Shown: positions 23,850-33,354 of the stretch, one piece after another
Position numbering within the stretch: position 1 is the stretch's first letter
Layout: every line of letters starts with the position of its first letter
Assembly (NCBI GenBank): GCA_964034945.1
Contig: OZ035962.1
Span: 68,028,274 to 68,092,273, forward strand
Direction of reading: 5' to 3'
DNA length: 64,000 nt
DNA from: Chrysopilus asiliformis
Lineage: Eukaryota > Arthropoda > Insecta > Diptera > Rhagionidae
The notes under the pieces: model-generated
Database searches by the model: none
Told to the model about the DNA's origin: nothing
The model's input: only the letters and a program-made list of their open reading frames with translations
Position numbers and translations under genes: made by a program

Positions 23850-24480
23850 GTCCTTACAGGCTTTTTAACTTGAGAATCGTATTCAGCGACCCCAAAACCC
23901 CCCAGAATAGATTTTTTCCGGAAAATTTGGAGAAAAGGATAATCACGTTATCCTTACAGGACCTTCCGTTATCCTTACAGACTTTTTAGTGACAGATTCG
24001 GATTCAGCGACCCCAAAAACCCCCAAAATAGATTTTTTTCCGGAAAATTTGGAGAAAGGGATAATCACGTTATCCTTACAGGACCTTCCGTTATCCTTAC
24101 AGACTTTTTAATGGCAGATTCGGATTTAGCGACCTCAAAAACCCCCAGAATAGATTTTTTTCCGGAAAATTTGGAGAAAAGGATAATCATGTTATCCTTA
24201 CAGGACCTTCCGTTATCCTTACAGACTTGTTAATGACAGATTCGGATTCAGTGACCTCAAAAACCCCCAGAATAGATTTTTTTCCGGAAAATTTGGAGAA
24301 AAGGATAATCACGTTATCCTTACAGGACCTTCCGTTATCCTTACTGATTTTTTAATGACAGATTCGGATTCAGCGACCCCAAAAACCCCCAAAATAGATT
24401 TTTTTCCGGAAAATTTGGAGAAAAGGATAATCACATTATCCTTACAGGACCTTCCGTTATCCTTACAAGGACGAAGTAGT
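23850..24480 (+). repeat. 122-bp minisatellite array A
   Basis: Five units; the phrase TCACGTTATCCTTACAGGAC or a near variant recurs every 122 bases (23945, 24067, 24189, 24311, 24433). Followed by a tail beginning AGGACGAAGTAGTGAAAATA. Confidence 0.9.
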
Positions 24481-25332
24481 GAAAATATTGTATTGTCATC
24501 GGATTTATATAAGTGTGCAAAATTTCAAGTCAATCGGACAAGTGGAAGTGGGTCAAAATTGGGTTGCAATATTTGATCTGACAAACAGACAGACAGACAG
24601 ACAGACACGAAGGCAAGCTAAATAAAAGCTTTTAATATAAGACCGGATTCGTGATCAGCGACCCCGGAAACCCCATAATACCAACTTTTCCCGGAAAAAA
24701 TGGGGAAAAATGTATTATCCTTACAGGACCATCTGTTTCAAATTTTGAAAGTCTAACATAGCTAAAAACCTGCTCCTGGTAACGCAGGTAATTTTGCAAA
24801 AAAAAATCGGTGCAGTAGTTTTTGAGTTCTGTAATCTCAAACCAACAAAAATCCATTTTTATATATAAGGTAGGTGGGGGTAATAAGGCCCACCACTTAA
24901 TAAGGCCCAGGGACGAAAAATCATATTTCCAGGACAGGTACAGATCTGGTTTTGTGCATGTTTGTGCACAGTTTCAAAAGAAGTTATTTCGTGCAGAAAC
25001 AATTACGCGGTCTCGCACTGGTCAATTGCCACAGTCAATCAAAGGCAGTTGGAGTGAGTGTTTTCACTTTTTTATAAAATTAGCTGAACGAAAAGGTAAA
25101 TATTTCAGTGATTTTTCTTTGTGGACCATTTGTATTTTTGTTATATTTGTGATTAGAATAATCCCTTAAGTGATGTCTGTGTGTTTATTTTGCCAATATT
25201 GTGGGGGTTGGGTTTGATTAGGGCTCGAATTTTTTTTTCAATGATGTGTCTAATAAGGCCCAGAAGAAATTGCATTGGGCCTTATTAAAAGCTTTAGATT
25301 GATTTTTGTTTTTATTTTTTCTTAGCCTCAAG

Positions 25333-26715
25333 ATGACAGATAAAGACGCAAAAAAACGAGGGAATTGGTCTTCTGACGGAATGGCAGGTGCCTTACAGTC
25401 AATCCAAAGCGGCTTCTTATCTCAACGTGGAGCTTCTGTGAAATTCAAGATACCAAGGAGAACAATAAGGAACCACCTTAAACTTGGGAGTGCGAACAAA
25501 AAAATTGGCAGACCCGGAATATTTACGAAGGAGCAAGAAAAGGACCTTGTTAAAAGGATATGTCGCTTCGCTGAAGTGGGTATGCCTTTGACTCCTAAAA
25601 TTTTGCGCTTTCACGCCTACAACTTTTGTGTGAAACACAATATTCCGCATAACTTCAACCACAAAACTAATTTGGCCGGTAGGAATTCGTTTGAAAATTT
25701 CCTGAAGAGAAATCCGGAGTTAGCGCGCCGCAAGGCTCAAATCATGAATCCTGCTAGAGCTCAAAAATTAAATAAAAATATTGTTAGCAATCATTTCAAC
25801 AGCTTGAAGAACTTAGTTATGAAACTTGGTATTCAGAATTCACCGCAGTGCATCTATAACATGCACCAAAAAGGCTGCCGTATTTGCCTGCATCACCAGC
25901 AAACCGTCCTAACTTTGAAAGGCTCGAAGAGGGTAAAACAAATTTCGAACGAGCACGCAGAAAGTGTTACTGTCGTTGGTTGTGTAAATGCCATAGGATC
26001 TGTGATTCCGCCAATGATTCTATTCAAAGGAAAAAGATATAAGCCCGAGTTTACAGACAACCTACCTGCCGGAACTGAAGTTCGGATGACGCCGAAGGGG
26101 TACATGACTCATGCAACGTTTGTGGAGTTCATAGTTCACCTTGGAAAATATAAAAGTCCGGGTCCATGTCTTCTTGTGTTCGATGGAGCTAAGAGCCATC
26201 TCGACTACAGTATTGTGGAAGATGCAGAAAACCAAGGAATAACGCTTTACTGCCTTCCATCGAACACAACTCACGAACTTCAGCCCTTAGATAAGGCGTT
26301 CTACCGTTCGTTTGAGTACCACTGGGATCAAGAGCTGCTGAAATACATAAATAAACATCCACAGCGAAATCTTAACAAAAGCAGCTTCAATGTGATATTT
26401 TCACAGGTGTGGGGAAAATGTATGACGATTGATAATATCGTCAGTGGATTTCGGGCGACAGGAATATATCCCTTTGACTCCGATATTTTACCAGACGATG
26501 CTTTTGCGCCATCGGTACTCACTGAGATACCAAATGCGTTGTTGGACGATAATGTGCCTGTTTCGACACTAACTCCTACTCCACAACAAGGATTTTCTGG
26601 ACATTTCGACAATTGGAGTTCCGAAGACGATGTACCGCTTTCTCAAATAAATTTATTAATTGACATTAGTCAAACCGTCGAGGGCAAAAGTGGTGCGCCC
26701 TGCAAGCTTAAATAG
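25333..26715 (+). CDS. Pogo-class transposase, first catalytic Asp replaced
   Basis: 460 codons from ATG 25333 (context CAAGATG); an in-frame ATG at 25306 precedes a TTTTTTCTTAG splice-acceptor-like site, so it is less likely the start. Numbering from 25306: Psq-type helix-turn-helix 20-60 (KIPRRTIRNHL), CENP-B-like second HTH ~70-150, DDE nuclease 180-390. The nuclease's second and third acids are intact: Asp293 in LLVFDGAKSH and Asp329 in ELQPLDKAFY, spaced DD35D. At the first position the family has 'N-x-DE-x-G', but this copy reads NMHQKG: His187 (CAC, 25864-25866) and Gln188. Both changes are single G-to-C substitutions. The enzyme should be unable to cut DNA although the frame is open throughout. 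The last ~11 codons lie in a perfect palindrome, so the C-terminus may not be original. Confidence 0.85.
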   Translation: MTDKDAKKRGNWSSDGMAGALQSIQSGFLSQRGASVKFKIPRRTIRNHLKLGSANKKIGRPGIFTKEQEKDLVKRICRFAEVGMPLTPKILRFHAYNFCVKHNIPHNFNHKTNLAGRNSFENFLKRNPELARRKAQIMNPARAQKLNKNIVSNHFNSLKNLVMKLGIQNSPQCIYNMHQKGCRICLHHQQTVLTLKGSKRVKQISNEHAESVTVVGCVNAIGSVIPPMILFKGKRYKPEFTDNLPAGTEVRMTPKGYMTHATFVEFIVHLGKYKSPGPCLLVFDGAKSHLDYSIVEDAENQGITLYCLPSNTTHELQPLDKAFYRSFEYHWDQELLKYINKHPQRNLNKSSFNVIFSQVWGKCMTIDNIVSGFRATGIYPFDSDILPDDAFAPSVLTEIPNALLDDNVPVSTLTPTPQQGFSGHFDNWSSEDDVPLSQINLLIDISQTVEGKSGAPCKLK

Positions 26716-26774
26716 TGACATTTTTGGTCAAAAATGTCACTATTTAAGCTTGCAGGGCGCACCACTTTTGCCCT
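26681..26774. repeat. Perfect 46-bp-arm palindrome across the transposase stop codon
   Basis: Left arm 26681-26726 begins AGGGCAAAAGTGGTGCGCCC. The loop is only GT (26727-26728). The right arm 26729-26774 is its exact reverse complement. The stop codon TAG (26713-26715) is in the left arm. Confidence 0.95.
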
Positions 26775-27249
26775 ATGTATTAGATAATCAATAAAATTGA
26801 TATTTTCTTAACTAAATTTGTGTTATTTGTACTTTCGACGTGTGGGCCTTGTTGAGTGCACATTTGGGCCTTATTAAATGCACGTGTTTCTAATTAGGCC
26901 CAGAGCACATATATTTTATTTTGATAGAAAAAACATAGAACCCACTATATTTGACCGGATCAAAAGGTAAGTATGTTAGCTAAATGTATAACGAAGGATA
27001 TTAAGTTGATTGGAACCACGAATTCCAAGAAACCTATAGGTTATGAACCGATATAAATTAGGTGGGCCTTATTCCCCCCACTTACCTTATAGATTAAATA
27101 ACTTTAAATGCATTTGCTTAAATACTTCCTTGGAAAAAAGGATTTTTGGTGAAATCCACACCAACTCATATTCCATTTGTGTGAAGCTTGGATGTCACAT
27201 TTGGTCTTTCATCTTTTGATTGGTTCAACGCGTATTACTGGTATACTGA

Positions 27250-27690
27250 ACGAGGGTGTTAGGGATGACACAAGATTTTGATTTCTGCTTGTCCCTTCGT
27301 CAGTCCGTCTGTCTGTCTGTCCGTGAACACCATAACCTTCGAAAGGATTGAACTAGAGACTTGAAATTTTGTATAGTTATGTTTCTCGTAAATGGCTATG
27401 CTAAGTTCTTGAACGGGTAAAAGTGGATCATTGCTTCCCCTTCCCCCATACACAAGAAACATTTTTTTTTTCAATTTTCTCGAAAACGGTGGGTCATATT
27501 GAAAAATTTATAAAGGTGAAATGTGTTTAGAATAGGATGTTACGTAACTCATCTATACATCAAAATCTAATCGGACCATTCCTTTCCCCCTCTTATATAC
27601 AAGTGGATATTTTTAAATAAACATTTTGTTTGTCATATTTTTTTTATTTGACTATTGGCTCCTGGAAATTATAGCTTTTCTAATGATTTT
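27250..27690 (+). mobile_element. HINE-2 copy
   Basis: Same block order as at 1-291: GATGACACAAGATTTTGATT, short (GTCC/GTCT)n, GTGAACACCATAACCTTCGA, GACTTGAAATTTTGTA, then ATCAAAATCTAATCGGACCA and TGGAAATTATAGCTTTTCTA. Non-coding. Confidence 0.65.
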
Positions 27691-28113
27691 TTGTAAAATA
27701 AATAATAAATGCATAATAAATTGACGAATTTAGGCGAAAAAATTTCAATTTTTACCAAATCAAATAAATAATTTAGTGAGAAAATTTCTAGAGAAAACAA
27801 TTTCTGTTGTGCGCATACATTTTTACGAAGCGTCATCGTAATATTTATCGCAAATTTGCAATTGTTTTCGAATTCGAGCGACAAAAGCTCTAGAGATTTA
27901 TTATGAAAAGTGCGTATTCTCCATTTCATCTTAAAACATCATCATCTCCTCTTGCCATTAAATTTTCAAGTTGTTGTTTTCTTTCCATATTTATGTTTTC
28001 GATTAACCAATATTAGCGTGAATCATTTTGTGTCAGCATTTTATGGTGAGAACTTTTTGTCGTTGTGTCGCATATCCGCTTATTTTTCTCCCTCTCGGGT
28101 GTAAGGTATCTTT
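27691..28113. other. Unrecognised spacer
   Basis: No supported feature. Confidence 0.5.
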
Positions 28114-28466
28114 AAGGTGCCGCTACACATGAGAGTAAATGCCGGCAAGAACCTCTCGATAGCAGCTACTCGCAAATGGACACGTCTCTGAGAGTCTCTC
28201 GCAGAAACTCGCAAAAACTCGCAAAAACTCGCGAGCTAGTTTCTGCGAGCTGTCAAAAGTGATTCTACTCTCTAGTCGACACGCACCCACTGAACTCTCG
28301 GGGAGTTGCTCGCCAGATACGAACTGCGTTTGAATTTCGCTTGTAGCTCTCGAGAACGCTAGAAGCTCGATTTCGCTAGTAGCGATTAACTCTCAAATGG
28401 ACAACCTCCTGCGAGTAACTCTCGAGAGTTTTTGAGTGTTACTCGCGTATTGTGGAGCAGCACCTT
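28114..28466. mobile_element. MITE rich in GAGAGT/CTCGC motifs
   Basis: Left AAGGTGCCGCTACACATGAG; the right end in reverse is AAGGTGCTGCTCCACAATAC. The interior is dense in ACTCGC / GCGAGT / CTCTCGAGAG on both strands, including three tandem AACTCGCAAA. 353 bp. Confidence 0.65.
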
Positions 28467-28649
28467 TACAGCCGCTTTATGATGTTTGTCTGACGAATTC
28501 TAATAGTTGTACAGCGAATTATACGACCTTTTTGAAGATATCGTGACGATTTGACGAAAGTTGTACCAGAAACTACACGACGTCGTCATTACCAAAAATT
28601 GGGTTGTAATGACGACGGTAGTTACGACTTCAAGTAGTTACACACTCTA

Positions 28650-28882
28650 CAGTGTGTTAAGAAAGTTTCGCACCATTACGAAAAAATCAACATTCAGGAA
28701 GTTTTAAATCCTATTTCAATTTTTGAAATTTGTAATAATATTGTGTCCTTACCAGGATTACTAATCATTTCTTTAATCCTTGTCTGAAGATAGGTTGTTG
28801 ATTTACAAAAGAAGTATAGTGGGAGGTGAGTTCAATTTTGTATCAAATGCGTGGAGTGGTGCGAAACTTTCTTAACACACTG
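28650..28882. mobile_element. Tc1/mariner-type MITE
   Basis: The 26-bp inverted ends are identical (CAGTGTGTTAAGAAAGTTTC then GCACCA). TA at 28648-28649 and 28883-28884. 233 bp. CAGTG ends with TA duplication are typical of Tc1-class elements. Confidence 0.88.
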
Positions 28883-30270
28883 TATATAACTCCTAAGCGA
28901 CCAAAAATTGTTACTTGGATAGTGTGTGCTTCAGAGCTAACGTGCCTGATCTATTACGATAAATTATTCGAATGTGAAAAACATCCACAAAAATAATATA
29001 AAATTTTGTTTTATTTTTATTACCTGTAAATCTGGAAATTCTAATGGATTGAACCCTATTAGGTAATTGGTTGAGTAAAAACTATGAATCAGAAATGATT
29101 CAATAGTTAAACTCAAATTTTACTTTAAATTATTCGTACCGTAGAAGTTTACGGTTTAGTTCAGATCCAGAGTGTCCGCTTTTCATGACGTTTGTAATCA
29201 TGAAAACGGGATCACAGGTCTTGAAGATAGTTGGAGAGGAGACTTACAGAATCGGGAGGAATTAATTTTATTGCTTATTAATTCTCCTTGAAACCAACCT
29301 ATCCCTAGTGGTCAGTTTTAAGTGGATAGTTTCCTACGATTTCCTACGCGTTATGAAATATAATTTTACATTACTCTTCCATACATCAAGATTCAAAAAG
29401 ACCACTCTTTCCCCTTTCCATATAAATAAATGTAGCTTTTAGCGATTTTCTCGAAAACGGTTGTTGTATTGATAAAAGTGCTGAAACTATGATTTTTCAA
29501 AAAACTTCCATGATTAAAAATACAGTTAGGTTGAATTTCTATCAAAAATTCAGTTTAACGTTCTCTGACGACTGTAGCATTTTTTATGTTTGTAAATTAT
29601 TAAATTGTATCATTATAAATCTTTACGTTCATCTAAAAGAGCAAATCAGCCGTTTTTTAAATTCAATAAATTTCAACTGTATAACGATTTTAATAAAATT
29701 TTGTGGCTAAGACCCTTAATGCCGTTTTCATGGCTCCCATGAGATGTGAAGCCTGAAATACATACGGAAAATCTGAACATTTCAAAAACTTTTACCATTT
29801 TCTATCTTACACCAATGTATCTATGTTAATCGAATTATAAAGGCACCACCGACCGGCATCTGTAGAAAAAGTAACGAAATGCTAACGAACAGATTTCCTT
29901 TTTTTTTGTATGCTCCCCTTTTCAATCGACAAATGTTCTCCCCGTCTCTCTCTCTCTCTCTCACACAAAAAGGGCCTGACACTTTCCAATAATAAATGAG
30001 CTTCTATCATTCATACAAATATCAGCAAACTGAGATGTTTTGTGCAAAACTTTTCAATATAATTTGATAGCATTGGAAGTCGTGAGTCATTATACGAATG
30101 GCTATATTTGTATCTATAGAAGTAAAATAACTGAAATACCTATCCGTACGTACATATTTAGTCCTATTTCATTCCTTGCATCCCAGTCACATCGTAAAAC
30201 TTATCTTTGAAGTTGAGAAATTTCATTAACTTTTGTTTCAACTTCCGAAATGTCAGTCCTAAAACTTAAA
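28883..30270. other. Mostly unrecognised; HINE-2 scrap and (TC)n
   Basis: 29370-29490 matches part of HINE-2 (CCATACATCAAGATTC..., TTCTCGAAAACGGTTG). (TC)n at 29943-29962. No gene. Confidence 0.5.
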
Positions 30271-31070
30271 ACCAGGAAATTGAGCCATCATGGGAAAGGT
30301 GACAGATCGGGGGAAAAGTGTGAGTGCACCACAACTCATTTACTTATGTATAGTTAAAAACTATTGAATCGGAGCGGGTGGTGGTGCATACGAGTACAAA
30401 TGACAAAATGTAGTTGTGGGTCCGTTTCTAGGGTATTCAAAGTTTTAAAAGGCTTCATGTCAATTTCAATTTATTTAATAAACTCCCTGTAAAATACGAC
30501 ATAAACTTTTACGTATACTTTTGAAAAAGCATTAAAATTTTAATAGCATTCATTAAAATACGTATGTCAAATAGTGTTGCAAAATATTTTCCCAACTCAA
30601 CATACATTTGCAATAAAAGAAATCAAAATTTACATTTTTATACTCAGAGGGTTCAAATAAAATTTTAATTGACACATTGTTATCTCACTTTATATATATT
30701 TAACCTACATTCACATCTCATAAATATTTTGGAACTTTGTAAAGTTTAAAATACGTCTAAAATAGATTCATATAAATATTTTGTAGCAACTAAATATTTA
30801 ACGAGAATTAGGACCCTGCTTCGCCCCGCTAAAAGTGTGAGTAGAACTAAACTTAGGAAAACAAATTCCAGTCGGGTATAAATTAGATAGGTTTGAGTAG
30901 GGCGGTCTTCAAAATTTTTTTAATGATTTTCTTTAAAAATTTTTTCTTTGAAAATGGTTTTCAAAAATCAATTAAAAAAAACAATAAATTCCAAATTGAG
31001 CCATCATGGGAAAAGTGACAGATCGGGGGAAAAGTGTGAGTGCAACAACTCACTTACTTATGTATATAAA
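30271..31070 (+). repeat. Direct repeat of ~75 bp, 717 bp apart
   Basis: AAATTGAGCCATCATGGGAA ... GTGACAGATCGGGGGAAAAG ... TTACTTATGTATA occurs at ~30279 and again at ~30996 with few changes. The element type was not identified; the DNA between is unrecognised. Confidence 0.7.
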
Positions 31071-31323
31071 TACAACATACATAAATCGTATTCACTTACC
31101 CTCTCCCCTTACTACCCACCTCCCCCTCCCTCCCATCCCCCCTCAAGCTGTCTAGTTTGAAATGGGGATATGTTACAGCTGGACCACCGGCGAGCATCTA
31201 TGCCGAATTTCAGGTCAATCGGCTCAGTGGTTTTCCCCCAAAAGATAAAACGAAATTTTTAAGAAGAAATGCATTTGTTTGGGAGAGGGGAGAAAGATTG
31301 TTCCAATTAGATTTTGTTGTATA

Positions 31324-31874
31324 CATGGTTTACACGTAAGACTAAAAGTAGTATACAATATCTCACCTCATCAAAATCTCTCGTGTAAACCCCATTCTAA
31401 TGACCGCGGGGCAAATCGCAACTCAAGTGGTATGCAAAAACCTCATACAATCTGAGCTGCGACTTGACTGCAACTAATTTGACATTTTGGGTTATGCACA
31501 TATTAAATCGGTGAAATTATACAGAGAAAATGAGTGTTTATGAAAAATCTCATCGAAGTTATATCGCCGAAATGGTTCGAAGCGCTAGACATATGAGAAA
31601 AAGGTTAACAAAAGTTTTTGAAATGGCCTCCTTTTCCCTCCCAGAGAAGATCTTTCAGCAGATTTGCTTCGATATTAAAATTTCCCCTTTTGCAAGGAAA
31701 TCATTTACGCAAACATTCTTTTATTCTTTTTAGCTACCTTTTCAGCGCTTTTTGGCATATTCCGACCGAAATCGCAAACGATTCAATCACAGCAAATCGC
31801 AAGACCTGTTAAACCGAAAAACGTTGTAGAGGGCGAGTCGCATACGACTGTTAGTCTTACGTGTAAACGCCGTG
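31324..31874. mobile_element. MITE inserted in a HINE-2-like fragment
   Basis: Left CATGGTTTACACGTAAGACT; the right end in reverse is CACGGCGTTTACACGTAAGA followed by CTAACAGTCGTATGCGACT. 551 bp. HINE-2-like sequence lies on both sides (31150-31323 and 31875-31965). No protein. Confidence 0.6.
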
Positions 31875-31967
31875 TTATGTGAAATCATATGTTAAACATA
31901 TTTCGTCTTTATAAATACATATTTCGATGCTACGCACCGTTTTCGAGAAAATAGAAAAAAGTGCCAA

Positions 31968-32282
31968 GTCCAGCGTAGTCCAAGTGGTAAAGTACTTGGT
32001 CCGTATTCCATAGGTTGGTGGTTCAATTCCCGACTGTCGCAAGCTGTGATTCACGTCCACTCAACTTGCTTTACGACATGAGTAGTGATAGTTAACGACA
32101 TAATCGGTCAAGATTGCTATTGATGGGCTGCAACGTAAAAACCTTAAAAATGTTGAATTACTTTGTTCGCAATCCATGTAAAAACTGTAGCGGCGAAGTA
32201 GGGAAGAATTTGTTATGAAACCTCAATTGAGGAGGCCCAGGCTTTTAGAGAGTTGTAGCGCCGAGGATGATGAGAAAAAAAA
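31968..32282 (+). repeat. tRNA-derived SINE, copy 1
   Basis: The head has a Pol III A box (TAGTCCAAGTGG, 31976-31987) and a perfect B box (GGTTCAATTCC, 32020-32030) at tRNA-like spacing. A ~240-bp body follows and ends GAGGATGATGAGAAAAAAAA. The whole unit is repeated in reverse at 45680-46010. Non-coding. Confidence 0.85.
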
Positions 32283-32873
32283 GTATTCATTTTGTATCGG
32301 GATGGCGAAGGGGAAGAGGCGGTCCAATTGGATTTTGATAGGTAAAATCCTTTTCCCTTTTACCTTTCGTTTTCTACCTTTCGTAAATTTTTCAATACGA
32401 CTCACCGTTTTCAAGAAAATCGTAAAAATCTGTTTCGTTTGAACGGCAAAAGAAGAAATGAATTGTCCGATTTTGCCCGTTCAAGAACTTAGTCTTGCTA
32501 TTTGCTAGAAACGTATTTGTACAAAATTTTATGTTCCTAGTTCAACCCATTTTACAGTTATGGTGTTCACGGAGAGACAGACAGACGGACGGACAGACGG
32601 ACAGACGGACAGACGGACAGACGGACAGACGGACGGACAGACGGACAGATGGACGGACAGACAGACGGACATACGGACGGACAGACGGACGGACGGACGG
32701 ACAGACGGACGGACAGACGGACAGACGGACAGACGGACAGACGGACAGACGGACGGACAGACGGACGGACAGACGGACGGACAGACGGACGGACAGACGG
32801 ACGGACAGACGGACGGACCGACGGACGGACATGTGGAAATAAAAATCTTTTGTCATATCAAACAACCTGGTGA
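32283..32873 (-). mobile_element. HINE-2 copy with long GACAGACG array
   Basis: Read on the minus strand: CACCAGGTTGTTTGATATGA, a long (GTCCGTCT)n tract (plus-strand 32574-32831), GTGAACACCATAACTGTAAA, then ATCAAAATCCAATTGGACCG. The SINE copy abuts its 3' end. All long frames here are artefacts of the 4/8-bp repeat. Confidence 0.75.
32574..32831 (+). repeat. (GACAGACG)n microsatellite, ~258 bp
   Basis: Uninterrupted mix of GACA and GACG tetramers. It is open in several frames on both strands, giving meaningless TDGQTDRR-like products. Confidence 0.95.
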
Positions 32874-32910
32874 AGTATGTTTTAATGTCTCACGATTGGA
32901 TCGATGCGTT

Positions 32911-33354
32911 AAGAGAGAACTCCAATTGAGCAGAGGCAGCAGCAGAGGCAGAATCAGTAGCATTGGCAGAAGCAGAATCTGCTTTCTGTCCCACAATGAA
33001 ATTTGAATTCTGACGAAAATAGCAGAAACCTGTCAAAACGTTGTACATATTTATATCCGCGCCATGATTTGTCGTAAGATATTTTGTTGTTTTTTAAGTA
33101 GGTATTCAATTAATTTCTCTTCCATTTCAAGTATTACAAATATTTACTTCCATCCATATATGCAAAAAATATCAACAACGATTTGTGAGGTTAAATTGAA
33201 AGCAGAAATTTAGAGATTAGAGCTAAAATGTGTTTCTGCTTCTGCCACTGCGTCTGCTGCTGCTTGATTGGAGCTCATCACATAAGACGCTGTGTTCTAA
33301 AGTTCTGCTTCTGCCTCTGCTGCTGCATCTGCACAATTAAAGTTCTCGCTTTAC
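32911..33354. mobile_element. MITE with CAGAGG/CAGCAG-rich ends
   Basis: Left GAGAGAACTCCAATTGAGCA, the right end in reverse GCGAGAACTTTAATTGTGCA, both then GCAGAGGCAGCAGCAGAGGC-like. A solo end also occurs at about 12540-12650. Confidence 0.65.

Larger units (their letters stand above)
22740..24866 (+). mobile_element. Helentron-like repeat region with 122-bp array
   Basis: Non-coding DNA repeating the phrase 'ATCCTTACAGGACCTTCCG' and 'AGCGACCCCAAAAACCCCC'. It includes a large palindrome (23530-23810), the 122-bp array (23850-24480) and a tail with (GACA)n at 24583-24606. The same array-plus-tail order recurs at 57365-58060. The original element continued as ...TTTTTATATA|GATTAAATAA and was interrupted by the pogo transposon at 24868. 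Confidence 0.55.
24868..27087 (+). mobile_element. Complete pogo-class DNA transposon
   Basis: A 2,220-bp element bounded by TA duplications (24866-24867 and 27088-27089). The 27-bp inverted ends (AGGTAGGTGGGGGTAATAAG at left) differ at two positions, 6 and 14. The motif AATAAGGCCCA or its complement recurs at least six more times inside both ends (about 24899, 25252, 25278, 26844, 26868, 26896), as expected for transposase-binding sites. It encodes one transposase. It inserted into the Helentron-like repeat. Confidence 0.85.

Noticed and set aside
25417..26612. Minus-strand open frames opposite the pogo transposase
   Set aside because: Antisense shadows of the transposase coding sequence.
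32495..33006. Long open frames of TDGQTDRR-type repeats on both strands (also at 4913-5227 and 41740-42054)
   Set aside because: They exist only because GACA/GACG tetramers contain no stop codons; they lie inside HINE elements.
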